A stretch of DNA of 64,000 nt, from positions 1 through 64,000 of the forward strand of contig WOGZ01000075.1 of NCBI GenBank assembly GCA_009733775.1, given 5' to 3'. Of the stretch, positions 47,301-59,166 are shown one piece after another (the first letter of the stretch is position 1; every line of letters begins with the position of its first letter). The position numbers and the translations under genes were made by a program. This DNA comes from Alectoria sarmentosa (Eukaryota; Ascomycota; Lecanoromycetes; Lecanorales; Parmeliaceae). A model generated the notes under the pieces. It ran no database searches. It was not told the DNA's origin and saw nothing but the letters and a program-made list of their open reading frames with translations.

Positions 47301-48188
47301 TTACCTGCCTACCTACTTAGTCTGTAGATTTCGGGGGGTTGATATTGATTCGTAGCGCAGAAAGGTGCATTGGTGGCTTGTCTGTCCAACCTTCTAGAGT
47401 ACCACCCCTGCAACTCACTTCCCAGTCTCCCAGTTCCCTGGATTCTTCTAGTGCCTGGTGGGTTGCCTCCAAGGCCCCAAGTACCGAACTGACGCCCCAA
47501 AGGTCAACGCGCCGTTGACAAACGATCGCAATAGCTTCATGAAAGATCTGCATGCAGTAAACTCCTTCTTCAGACGCATCGAGAGAAGCGTCGTACTACT
47601 CGACAGAGGTCCTTGCTTGCTCTTTGCTGACTTCGTGTTCTGACGTTGTACAAGTCAGCAGCAGCACGGCCGCCATGTCATAAGGCCAAGGCCAAGCAAG
47701 ACGGCAGTGCTTTCAGGATCAATAAACATTCTTTCCCCGCGCTCTGCGTCTGTCCCACCCTCCCTGCCTACCTCACGAAAACAATCTTTACCACTTTCCC
47801 ATTATTGTACATATCGTCGCCTTCCCGTCTTTGCCTTTCTGACTACCTCTCAGTAGCCGCTTGTCAGCCTACCTCCGGCATTTCATCCCCCCTTCGGATC
47901 TCCCATTGCCATCCGCGAATCCACAGAGAGAGTACGGGAAAGCACGCCTCATCGTAGTAGTGGGGAACTCCAGAAAACCTGTCAGCTCACCGCTGCACAC
48001 CCACTTTCGCCCTCTTCTGCGTCGACACGCCTTAAAATAACCATACCTCGTCGCATCAAAGCTCCGATGAATCCAAAGCTCCAACGCCGAAACACTCAAG
48101 TCGGCTCATAGCCTTGACGAGGAATACTTTGGGACATGTACGACGGAGCTCATGGATTTGGTCGCTCATGAGGGTCGCAGTCAAAGAG
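44348..48188. other. Long gene-poor interval
   Basis: About 3.8 kb without a supported gene. A 136-codon frame at 46312-46722 (MLVNRVDFLSKSLPPHVCPN...) is open but has no motif, and I do not call it. ACCT/CCTA tetranucleotide clusters occur near 47100-47120, 47300-47320 and 47760-47880. The 1 kb before 48189 is pyrimidine-rich and is probably the leader of the following regulator gene. Confidence 0.45.
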
Positions 48189-51100
48189 ATGGATGGATCG
48201 GGTCCGGAACCCAAAAGACAACGTCTGGATTATCATAAAACGCACTCGCACGGTCATGCCACTACTCTACCACCTCCTCCTCACACCTACCAACCCCCGC
48301 AGCAACCGCCTCCCCCTCCGTCACCTTACGATGTTGGCCCGCACGATGGAAGAAATCTGCCAGACCCCGGCGGTCCCAATCCCCATGCCTATGTGCAAGA
48401 ACATTCCGGCACCAGTACCCCACGAGACCAGCGATTTCCGCCCGACTCAGGCTACTCTCGCCGGGGTAGCGCCTCTGTCGTCCCCCGGTCCCCGGATGGC
48501 CACCATCAATATCCACCTGGGCGGTCTTTGAGTGTTGCTGAAGGCCCGCACTATCCATCGCAATATCCCGTTGAACCCAGCGGGTATCCGTCACACGAAC
48601 CTGCGTCGAACGGTAACGTACACCATGGTGGTCTGTCAATGCACCCTTATGAGCAAGCCCACGGGTATCCTCCACCACACCACATTGAATACTCCCAATC
48701 GCCTGTTACTGCTGGTCCTCCATATGGAGGCGGAAATTATGTTGGTCACTTCGGTCAAGCAGGCGCAAGGCCGCTGAAAAAGGGGAATCGGGCTACCCAG
48801 GTAAATTTATGACTTTCGCTCTCCAAAGTCTCCCAGCTGACTTGCCAGGCATGTGACGTGTGTCGAACGAGGAAAGCAAAATGCGACGAAGGTAGACCCG
48901 AATGTGGCTTTTGCGTGGAGAATAACATGCGATGCAATTATCAGAGTGTGGCCCCCGCGAAGTACATTGCCCTCCCTTTCTGTTCAGTGCGACTGATGTA
49001 CTAATGCTTCATAGAGCCGATCGTGCAAATCAGCAAATAATCGATCAGCTTTCATCTCACAAAGAGGAAATGAAAGCTCTCAAAGAAGACTGGGGTGGAA
49101 GATTTGATAAAATCGAGCAAATGATCCGAGATATGGCCGGTGGGCGAAGCTTGACCATTGAAAGACCTGACACAAAGCCACCACAGCTCAAGTTGGAGAG
49201 CCCCCCCGGGCCAGCGACTGGCCAATTACCTGGAGGCATTGACAACCTATCTTCAGAACCCATTGCTAAGGATACAGGAATTGTTGACACAAGTCCCAGC
49301 GGCTCTTTGACAGAGTCGACAGGCAGTGATCCTGTTGCAGCACGAACCAATGAAATCTATATCGCACACAACACCGCAGCTCAGAAGTTGTTTCGTTGGC
49401 GATCTATCAAACATTTACTGCGACAATCCACTAAGCTTGACTTCTCCCATCGTGCGGAAGGCTATGTTATGGACTTTGAAATCAACAAGGGCGTTTTGAG
49501 GATCTATGGCAAAGGCCGTCAATTGCGAGACTCTGGAATTTCTTCTCCGAGCGCATCTGCAGCCAGTCCCACCCCCAGCAATATCAGCGGTCTTGGGGAT
49601 GAGACTTCGACGGCTAGTAGCCCGGTATCTTCACCACCGGAAAGCCTCTGGGGTACCGGCTTCATGCCTACTGTCGCTGAAACTAGACCCACCAGCGATG
49701 TGGGTGGTCTCAACCCAGACAACACTTTGAAACTAGAGACGAGAACGATTTCTCGGCTTCTTCAAAGTTATCTTGATAATCTCCACATACTACATCCTTT
49801 CCTAGATCAACGCGAGTTGACTAGAATGGTTGAGCATTTCAAGCGTCGCCACAATCCACATGATACCACTTCCTCCAAAGTTGGATTTGCAGTCCCAGTC
49901 AACGCTAATCTCGATGCTGTACGAGACTCGCATGCGATTGTCAACAGAGCGCAGAAACGAAAGCATTCTGACGGACAATTTTACGGCGCATTAGGCGAGT
50001 CGAGCCTGGCGCCAAGTTCGGTGAGCCCCAAGATTCTCTTGGAGAAGTCTCCAGAAACTGCCCTTACACTACTCGTGATGGCGTTGGGAAAGATTTGTGA
50101 GTGCAGAGCACCACTTCCAGGACCAGTTCAGGACAATCTGAGAGATACTACAAGTCACACAGCGCATCCTTATTCGCCCTCCAGAGGTCAAACAGACTCG
50201 CCGCCGCCCCCGTATTCTCAACCGATGCGACACTCTCCATCTGCTTCATCCCACTCCACTGCCAGTACATCTGTGCCTTCTCCAATGAGCGCTGGCCGAT
50301 TGGCTGGGTCAAGTCCAAGGTCTTCGGTCGCTGAGTTATCTTCGGGCGCCAGGAACGTCGATGTGATACCTGGACTGGCCTATTATGCACAAGCTACGGA
50401 CATCTTGGGAAACCTCACTGGCTTACAAGAATTGACCTACGCACAGTGCTGTCTACTTGCCGGTCTATACGCAGGTCAACTGGCGAACACAATGGAAAGT
50501 CTGACTTGGATACAGATGGCTAGTAGGACATGTCGTCTCCTTGTCTCAGAGTAAGTTTTGAGGTATATTGCGATTGGTCCAGAGACTCACATTTGCACAT
50601 TAGGGAATCTTTCACGAGAATGAAAGAAGCGAAAAAAGAGATTGTCAAAATTGCGTTCTGGTCAAGCTTGCAATTGGAAAGGTAGATCCATCATTTGTGG
50701 CACCCTACTATCTGATCTGACCAATGGAAGTGACATACTGGCCGAGCTTGATGTTCCTCCGAGCGGAATACAAAGCGTTTCAACCCCTCCTGAATATCCC
50801 AAATCAATGGCGGATCACCCAATTGCTATCTATGACGACCCCAGTAAAACTAAGGTCATGACATACTATTGTTTTCAGCTCATGATGCGGAAGTCGCTCA
50901 ACGATATTCAAATGGAACTTTACAGTAAGATTCAAAGAAAGATCCTCCGTCTTTGCCTGTTGACAAAAGACTAATGACTGCTCAGAAGCCCCAAATTTCG
51001 AAAGGGTAACTCGTTCTGCCAGCCTAATCAACGCTTTCAACACCAACATATGGGAGTGGAGGAAAATGCTCCCTCAAGATCTTCAATGGGACGACACTGA

Positions 51101-51704
51101 TCCCCCAGCCCGGTACATTAATGACGCTCGTTTACGTGGAAAGTTCTATGGCGCGCAGTACATCATTCATCGACCTTTCCTACACGCTGCACTTGACTTT
51201 GACTTTAGTACTTCCGACGTTCAGTCCCCTAACCACGAAGTTGTCGATGGTCCTCAAAACAACGCACTCCATCAGCCGGTGCTGAGTCCCGACGCCCAAG
51301 CAGGCAGCATGGGACCACCAAAGCTCGTCTCCGATCCGTCATACCAACGTCGCGCCGAAACCATCAGCTTCGCGGTCAAATGTATACGAGCCGCCGAGGA
51401 AAGCACTGTAGCTTTCGACGGCATCCTCGACCATAGGAGATTGGTAGTCACGAATATAATGGGTACTGCCCATGCCCAATTTGGAAATATGCTCGTCCTC
51501 TCGGCAGCATACAAATCCAAGACATTGGGTCACTACGTGGAGCGAACAAAACTCAGCCACCTCTTTGATCGAACGATCAAAATGCTAGGTGATCTCGCCC
51601 CTATATCACAAACGCTAGCGAAGGACAGCATGATTCTACAAGGCCTGCGGAAAGTGGTATTTGAAGGCGGTGATACCTTGGCGACCTCCTTTTCATCCGA
51701 ATGA
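48189..51704 (+). CDS. Zn(II)2Cys6 transcription factor with fungal-specific regulatory domain
   Basis: Six exons (48189-48800, 48849-48961, 49015-50550, 50604-50681, 50731-50924, 50986-51704) give 1083 residues; the introns are 48, 53, 53, 49 and 61 bp. The first ~200 residues are Pro/His/Tyr-rich and disordered. The zinc cluster follows at about 205-233: ACDVCRTRKAKCDEG, then RPECGFCVENNMRC, with spacing CX2CX6CX6CX2CX6C. A linker coiled coil comes next (ANQQIIDQLSSHKEEMKALK). The middle regulatory domain includes FWSSLQLE and SDILAELDVPPSGI, restored only by splicing. The position of the cluster after a long N-terminal tail is less common than an N-terminal one. It should bind DNA as a nuclear regulator; target genes are unknown. 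An upstream in-frame ATG at 48114 is possible. Confidence 0.9.
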
Positions 51705-52083
51705 AAGCTTCCAACCATTCCGAACGACGACATTGGCCATACCACTAACATGATCCTCAACTTCGGTCAGACACCACTTGAAATTATCGACACACCTCTT
51801 CACGTATCTACCACCACCAATTCTCGACATGTCTCCAACACCCATCCTTCATCGCAATGTGTCACACTGGGCATGCTCTTTCATCAAATGTATTATTCCC
51901 ACGGCGGCCTACCTATCGAGTCCAGCATATACCACCATCGTTCTCGCGATAGATACCACTTACGCCGAACAGGCTTTGCGCTTTGCTGTTACATTCATTC
52001 GCGCGTAGTACCTCCGCGCCGAAGCGGTCAAGCTTCAGCCACCACATACCTTCGTTCGTACATGTCTAATCTACTGTCGCCTG

Positions 52084-52121
<38 letters not shown>

Positions 52122-52940
52122 GGTTGGTTGGTTGGCGGTCTATCCGGCGTTTCTGGGCGGCGTCAGCGAGCGAAGCATACCATATACTCTCAGGGTCGGT
52201 TATCTATCTGTCTGGTCTAGACACCATCGTACTTGTTGCGGGAGCATGCCATGGGAAGCAGAGCACACCATCTGCTGGGCGGGTTGGGCGGCTGCGTTGC
52301 TAGCATTCATTGGGCGGAGACGGGAGCTTGAGGTTCGTGGGTTGTATGCGTGTATGTATGTAAGTACGACAGCTTGTACAGTGGCTATGTAGCTACTTGA
52401 AACGGCATGCACATGGTTCTTCATCGAAGGTTCTGAAGCAGTCTTTAGCATGAAACCAAGTCTGCTTGTGCATCCTGCCTCGTTGAGTGACGCTGCTTTG
52501 CCCGTTAGACCGCTGTAGCCTCAATTAATTTTCTTAGACCGGAGCGCAGCTCCAAGAAAGAGTTCTTCCATTCGGTACTTGAACTTGACTAGAAAGTAAG
52601 CAAACAAAAGGATCAGTCGCTCCCGAATGTCTGTACTGGACGGAACGCTGTATGTAGTGTCTGAGGTTCTTCTAGGTCGACTGACAGCGCAGTGCTAGAC
52701 TGCAACATATCTACAGTAATCGTTGACAGCTATGAGGTTACGGATTAAGCTTGGTAATGAGCGTCGAATGCCCCCTCAGCTTTCGACTTTACGGGTAATT
52801 TCTTTAAGGGGTCGACTCTTCATGCCGCTGTACAATGCCAAAGCCTACTACTGTCCAATGGGTATCCACAACATGCAACACACGTGACGAGAGCCATATG
52901 TAAAATAGGTATGTACACCATCTGCATCTTCTCTGCGGAA
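51705..52940. other. Convergent intergenic region with a long T run
   Basis: About 1.2 kb between the ends of the regulator and App1-like genes. It contains a 35-base T homopolymer and GTATG-type short repeats near 52350, but no supported gene. Confidence 0.5.
52086..52120. repeat. 35-bp T homopolymer
   Basis: An uninterrupted run of T followed by GGGTTGGTTGGTTGG. On the minus strand this is a poly(A), so it could be the tail of a retroposed sequence, but the flanks show no recognisable gene copy. Its length may be affected by sequencing. Confidence 0.85.
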
Positions 52941-54865
52941 CTACAGCGCCCACACCGCCGCTCCCATGACGGCTGCAAACACCCATGTACTCGATGCCGC
53001 AAGCAGGGTTCCAGAGCCTTTCTTGCCACTGCCAAGGTTGACGCCATCAGGTAAGCCCTGGTAGCCGAAAGTGAGGTTCTGTTTGATCGTGGAGTTGACG
53101 CATTGTCCGTTGGCTATGTCTAGGTTCGTGAGGTCATCCTAGGATGGTTTAGCTTTCGTGTAGACAGTGAAGAGGAAAGGATATGCATACAGGTACAACG
53201 AAGAACATGTACATGCTGGTGCTGACGTTCTTGAACCCGCTTGTATCGTAGGGGAATTTATCACCGGGATCTGTATTGGTGGTATTCCGGAGGAAAATGC
53301 ATTGAACTTGGCCTGGACTTAATGATTTCGGAGTCAGCATGTCTCTGCTAGAATCGGAAATGATTCGTGAGACAAGTTGGCGGAGCGTTTCACTCCTGCG
53401 AAAGGTCTTGCGGCTCAAAATGCTGCAGGAATTGAGGCAGGAATAGCTCGGAAGAAATGACTGACTAATCTGTGACCATAGCGGGATAGTCTCTCATGAC
53501 ATCGCTATTGCTCGTGTCCGCGATTAGAACGAATTTTCGTTGTGGAAAGGTCTGGAAGACCTTATCGAGCAAGAACTTGCGGATGCTCAATGTAGCGCTG
53601 ACGTCGCTAAAGTTCAGCGGACGATCATCGAAGGAGCCTCCAGGGTAGTTCTTGTAAATAAAATCCATGTAATTGCGAGTCACTTGCTCAGGAGTGGTAG
53701 TCAGATAATGAAACCAGAAGTTCGGAATGGTGCGCGACCAATTGGCATAGATGCTGTCTCGCAATCAGTATTGCCTAATTGAGGGGCAGTTTGAGCCTCG
53801 AACTCCCGACACTCATCTCAAGCTCAACATTAAATGTCCAAATAGGGAAAATGGACTCGGAAAATACATACTCTGGCATGTTCATCCAGGGAGTGAAGGG
53901 CTTGGCGAAAGTGTTCAGGAGGCCTAGGGATGGTTCGTAGATCTGGGTGACGCGTAGAATGTCGTCAATGTCGGAGATGATCCCCAGGCCTGTTGGAGGA
54001 ATAAGATAGGAAGTTGCGTTTCCATCTACATCGCCCTCCGTGTAGACATTAAGGCGCTGGATCTCGGTTGTAGAGTTGCCAGCATCGAGCCCATTCTCGT
54101 TGATTTGCACGAAGCCGTCAAAGTCTCCTTCCGCGTCTGTTGGAATCGGGTACTTGATCTGCTGGCTTCCGCCTTTTGGAGTCACAGCTCCGCCTCCGCC
54201 TTGTTCTCCAGAAGCCCCTGCAGTAGGTGCAGGCTCGAGATTGAAAGTCACATTCTGGTTGCTCTGCTGAATTATGAAGATTTCAGCAGTTAGATTCCGA
54301 GCCTGCGAAGCCTGTGATGGTGGAAGATCTTCGACCGAAGTGCCGACCAGAAACACGTTGGCAAGATCATCTAGTTTCTGTTCGGTGATGTTAGGTTGCT
54401 TGAAGACGTTGCCGTGGAAGCGGAGATTCCAGCCCTGATCGGTCCAATTGGCATAGCCCCTGGCACTATCAGTACACCACATATGAGCAACGTATGTAGC
54501 ATGGCTCACGGTATGTTCAGCACCTGTGTCGGCAGCGCTTTGACTTGAGAATCATTGAGCCCTAGGCTACTCTGCACGTCGGCCCCGGTAGGAAAACCCT
54601 GGAAGAAGTTGGGCACGCCTGACGCGACGTATGCGGGTATGTCTGAGCCTAATCCGCTGAGTATGGAATTGACGTCCCCGGCAAGATCACTGATCACGCC
54701 TCTCTTCTTGTATGTTTTGGTTGGATCCCAGCTGGCTGGCGATGGGGTGATTAACGGCCGCTCTTGGCCTACTTGGCCGGGCCTTGGGATACTTCGACGG
54801 ACTGCTGTTGCGTTGACAAGGGGGAGGAGGACGAGTAGTAGGGTAGAAAGGGTAGTGGATATCAT
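52941..54865 (-). CDS. Secreted, probably GPI-anchored App1-like (DUF2183) protein
   Basis: Five exons (54510-54865, 53872-54459, 53466-53753, 53191-53317, 52941-53138) give 518 residues. The start MISTTLSTLLLVLLPLVNA is a signal peptide. The DUF2183 catalytic-type region contains GIISDIDDILRVTQIY (aspartates near 282-284), PWMNMPDIYANWS, FHYLTTTPEQVTRNYMDFIY, KFLLDKVFQTFPQRKFVLIA and DTSNSDVMRDYP. The C-terminus (GSGKKGSGTLLAASS, then WVFAAVMGAAVWAL) has the form of a GPI-anchor signal. Yeast App1 is a phosphatidate phosphatase with a DxDxT motif; here the expected Thr is Ile (DIDDI), so activity is uncertain. Introns of 50 and 52 bp are ordinary. Those at 53318-53465 and 53754-53871 belong to the introner family. 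Confidence 0.85.
53318..53465 (-). repeat. Introner-like intron F of the App1-like gene (148 bp, phase 2)
   Basis: It starts GTCAGTCATTTCTTCCGAGC and ends GACATGCTGACTCCGAAATCATTAAG (last 20: CTGACTCCGAAATCATTAAG). The middle, TTTTGAGCCGCAAGACC and TCGCAGGAGTGAAAC, aligns with intron E of the acyl-CoA synthetase gene. The donor is the less usual GTCAGT. Splicing gives VTDYPGQVQCIF. Confidence 0.8.
53754..53871 (-). repeat. Introner-like intron G of the App1-like gene (118 bp, phase 2)
   Basis: It starts GTATGTATTTTCCGAGTCCA, matching introns B and C, and ends AGGCAATACTGATTGCGAGACAG, matching their branch-point region. It is shorter than the other members, probably by internal deletion, and its terminal inverted repeat is eroded at the 3' end. 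Confidence 0.75.
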
Positions 54866-55605
54866 GGTCGCGATTCCAGGGCCAGGTCTTAGGTGCGGAG
54901 AATCTTTTCTCCAGGGTAAACAAGCCACAGGTGCACCTCAGTGGCTTCTTCTCACGACAGAAACGAAGGTGAAAGGGATGATGGCTATGCTATGCTATGC
55001 TGTGCTTTGAATTGAATGATGGTTTATGCTCTGTACTCTATGGCCGCGCGCGAAGGCAGTACTCTCCCTCCTTCTCTCCAAAACAAGAGTTGGACGAGTC
55101 CTCCCTGCCCGCTTAAACAAAATGAAGCAAACCAAAACAAGGAATTAGTGCTTGGCAGCTTGGCGAGTTCAGCGTTCAGACCACTCAAATGTCGGCGTTT
55201 AGACGCCCCGACATCCCTCCGACAACGAGTATGACCCCGCCTACGTCGGACCGTATCAGCATATTCATTGGCGCGCCGACTCTTTTGAAGCCCAGGAGAT
55301 ATCTTGCTGCGTCTTCCGGCTCTACCGACGCTGGAATGGAACACATGAACGCGGAGACTTTGTGTGCAGGTGAGAAGGCGACCGATTCGACATGGTCTCA
55401 ACGCTGTTTTACGAGGCTTTCTCACTTGTTGTTCTAGCACCTGGAATGCGGCTGTGGCTGCCCCGCGGACTGCTGCCTAAATGTTAAAAGTTCAATTTTC
55501 CATGTTTCAGAGCATCCCCGAAGTACGCGGGGCAGCGCTGAGGCGAAAGCTTGAACCCAGATATTTCGGAGACCTATATTCAAATAGTAATTAACAGATA
55601 TGATT
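54866..55605. other. Intergenic region upstream of the App1-like gene and tRNA
   Basis: About 740 bp with no supported frame. It presumably contains the App1-like promoter (minus strand) and the tRNA upstream region. Confidence 0.5.
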
Positions 55606-55726
55606 GGGAAGGTGGCCGAGTGGTTATGGCGGATGTCTCAAGTTTTCGAAAACTTTCGACTTGGAATTATCAGGTTGTTGCAAACATCTGGAGCAATCCG
55701 CGTGGGTTCGAGTCCCACCCTTCTCA
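55606..55726 (+). tRNA. tRNA-Leu(CAA) with a 40-nt intron
   Basis: The acceptor stem GGGAAGG pairs with CCTTCTC (one G-U), with discriminator A at 55726. The D arm is GCCGAGTGGTTATGGC. Anticodon stem GATGT (55632-55636) pairs with ACATC (55684-55688). The loop reads C-T-CAA-G before the intron, placing U33 and anticodon CAA at 55639-55641. The intron 55643-55682 follows position 37, the usual site. A long variable arm (GGA-GCAA-TCC) marks a class II tRNA, and the T arm is GTGGG-TTCGAGT-CCCAC. Introns are common in eukaryotic tRNA-Leu(CAA). CCA is not encoded, as expected. Confidence 0.95.
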
Positions 55727-55727
55727 A

Positions 55728-55734
55728 TTTTTTT
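55728..55734 (+). terminator. RNA polymerase III terminator of tRNA-Leu
   Basis: A run of seven T begins two bases after the tRNA discriminator base. Confidence 0.9.
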
Positions 55735-58700
55735 CCTTTCTCTTTTCCCTTGTTTTGTTTTGTGGAGTAGATAGATAGTAGTTGCATTTGCGGCACTTCG
55801 GGGATCGTGGCTAGGAGGGCAGCAGGAAGCGGAGGGCGGCGAGGGGCAGCTAGCCGAATGCGGCATGCCCTGCCGGAAGAACTAATTCACCTGCCCACAG
55901 ATTACGCGGCTCTCAGAGAATACAATGCGGACAATGATACAAATTGCTCTCGTCTTTGTAGGACTGTTAATTCACACCTGACATGTTGATCTTTCGCTCA
56001 TGACGGACAGGACGTCGACAGCGGCGGATCTGGAAGATCAGAGCCACGTTTTGTTCCCCGAACGACACCAAGCGTCGAACCTTGGTGTATTGATTCAAAC
56101 TGTCGCTAACTTATCGTGGGTCCAATCGACACTCCCTGCAATGTGCTGTGTCGCCGGAGTATTTCGCTAAGCCGTCGCTGACACTGAGTCTGTGTCATTG
56201 TAACCCCAGGAAGAAAAACTTGAACAATGATTTTAAGGAGCAGCAGTGACGGGTCTTCGAAGACTTTGCTCTTCTCGAAAAGAGTTCTACGATGTGCTCT
56301 CCTTCGAATAGCTTTCTGACTTTCTCGTCGCTGCCTTCCGCTCATTGATTTACTCATCTGTGAAATCGGCTTCGTTGTCTAATTCCAGTCGCCTGCCACT
56401 ATGGACCAAAGTCAGAGAGAACAATATAGCTAAGTGCTGAATGCAAGACAATTCGAAAAACATTTACAGATTTGCCTTCCCCGTACCACGACGTTAATGC
56501 TTCCTGGATTCTCTGCCCTGCAATTTTAGCAATGCATTCAAGGCCTAGGATGTACCAACCTTCTTAAAATGCACGTTGCACGTTGGCATTGCCGTCCCAG
56601 GTGATGATGAATCTAAATATCTTTGGGGCGCAAGTCCGCAGGCCCAAGGGACGGCCCTTTCTCTCAACATTCAAGACAGGCTGCCCTCGCTGTGTGGTAC
56701 ATATTACGGAACGAGCAAGTTAGGAACCTCGGTCGACAAGGAAGCAATGCTCAGTGATTTGTAATGAGCATTCAATCTCCGAGGTCTTGTTCCTCAAATC
56801 CTGACTACCAGCACTAGAGCAGCTCAAATCCAGCGTCAGAACTTTGGACCGAGACCCAAAAAGTTGGTACCTTGCGTCATGCTCGATCTGAAAGCCCCGG
56901 AGGTTCCCGGCCTCGGGACTGTGATCTGCCACTTTAAATCCTTCGGCGGGCTTCTGGACGCGTTTTGATCATCAAGGCCAAATAAGGTCTGGTCAAAACA
57001 TTGCAGCGGCCTGAGCGGCGTCGGAGGTGAGGTAAGAGCGAGTCAGCGAATACCTAGATTGCAATGAGCGTCAGGATTTGTGCAGGATTGCATGATTGAC
57101 TATGCGCTTTGTGGTCCGTGGGGGCACTGGAAATACGCTCGGCGATGTTCCGGATTGTTAGCCTCTTGAAGATTGCCTTGCCAATTCAAGTAAAAGGCAC
57201 CAAAACCTGGTGTGCCTACTGCCTTTATTAAAACGAAGATATGTGGCGGAACAGGAAAAGACTCTGGCTGTGAGGCCCAGTGTATTGTAGTGTATGCCAA
57301 TATGATTGAGAGAGTACAGGGTGTAGAGTTATATTGGTTAGTACCTAATTACATTGGAAGACGATTGGCTCCAATTTGGTCCCAGTCTCGGCAGAGCGCG
57401 TGGACTAGGCGACGATCAACCGTGCGTGATTGTGAAACTTCAGACCTCACCTTTAGACTCTATTGCCTGTCAATCCATCAAACAGCTCATTGTCGTGGCT
57501 TCGCTTGCAATAGTGACCGTTCCCTTTTCTCTCTTTTTTCTTCTCCGTTTTCCCTCAGGAACCAGCGCCTCTCCCGGACGAACCATGAACACCGCCGAAG
57601 ATCTCCATTTGGCCAGCATCACCACTTAACGGGGGAGGCGTTTCCACTCAAGGCCCATCAGTACCAATAGTACCTTTTTCTCACTCATAGAGCGAGAAGG
57701 CGTTCTCGGATTAGGCGCAAGAACGACCGCAATGGGCATTGATAATTACAACACTCAATCGTCGAGTTGCAGATGCCCATGACCTCCAAGCCAGCAGTAG
57801 CAAGGTCCTCAAAGCAGCCACCAAGCATCATGCCGCCGGCCGAGCTTCACTTTCAAGATGGCTACAAGAAGCGATAGGCCTCAGTCGTCCTCGTACTACA
57901 GAAGACAGGGCACATTCGACGGTCCTGACCTCTTACTGCCGAGTATATCCCAACCGAAGGCAATGTGGAAAATGATTGTGCGTTTTCTGGATTCTCTGCC
58001 TGTGGCTCCATGTTCCTGGACAGCCTACGGGCCAAAGTCAGGCAAGGACGCAAGAGTCAGCGGAAGCAGTCATTGGCCTGGAAGCCCTAGGCCTGCCGAC
58101 GTACTGGAAGCAGGTACAAGCCTAAATGTAAGGCTTCGCATTTAGACTTCGGGCGCCGTGATTGCTGTAGATGTCGGATACAGCTACTCTTGTCCCTATT
58201 GTTTGCTACTACCATCCTCCAGGCTCCGTGCAGCATGTGAAGTCTTGCCGAGTTCTCAGGATTGTGAATGGAATTCGCTGTCTCGGATTGATTGATTGAT
58301 TGATTGATCAGAAGGCAGAGAGTTGTTTCTGGCCACCAGTGTAGGTAGGTCATGACTTTGTCCAACCCTCGCTCGTTGGTAGAGTAGCTGAGCCTTGTGA
58401 TGGTTCAGATAGCTATGTACCTATGCACGTTCTCATTAGCCCCGCTATTTCGTGTCCCTTGTCCTAATGACCGTTGTACTGTAAAGCAGATTTCCTGCAA
58501 GGTTGAGTCGCCGATTTCCCGTCTTTGGTGCATACGGGTATGCAGCGCAATCTGGCGATGGCGTTATGTATCACTATGCAAGGCTAATGCACGCTGGACC
58601 CACATCTAAAATCCATCGAGAGAATACCTTGGATTGATTGATGGATATTGCCACTCTTTCCTAAATCCTAGGTAAGTAGGTAGGTTGAATAACAGGATTC

Positions 58701-59166
58701 CCGCGGTATACTTATGCACTTAGTCTTATGCGGAATTCCTCTACAGTCTACACTCATCAGGGCAGACTGATGCCGCTCACCGTTGTCCTTGATTCTTCTT
58801 CCCCCGTGACCTGTCCTTGGGCATTTGGAAACTTCTACTTCTCCCCGATGCGAGTTGCGAGTTGCGAGTTGCGACGAGGCTTCCTCGCCCAGGGATGAGA
58901 TGCATCTGGAACCTTGGCGGACCGGATTTTCCACTGATCCTTGCTCTACCGCATTGCGCCGTGTCCAAGTGAGGGAGAGAGAGGGAGTATGAGTGAGAAT
59001 CTCTCAGACCCGGTTCGGCCGAGAGCAGGTGTGGATTTTGGATCAAAGCTCATATAAGAGAAGCCTCAGGTCGCTCAGAATCCCCCAAATCTTGCTTGAC
59101 CATTTCTGCTGTCTCACGTTCATCTCGACTATCTTTACTAACCAAGTGGGAAAATTATCATCCAAG
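55735..59166. other. Long gene-poor interval
   Basis: About 3.4 kb without a frame I can support. A GATT tetranucleotide repeat (58286-58309) and a GCGAGTT triplication (about 58852-58875) are present. The last 150 bp are likely the leader of the following secreted protein gene. Confidence 0.45.
58286..58309. repeat. GATT tetranucleotide microsatellite
   Basis: About six GATT units in direct tandem. Confidence 0.85.
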
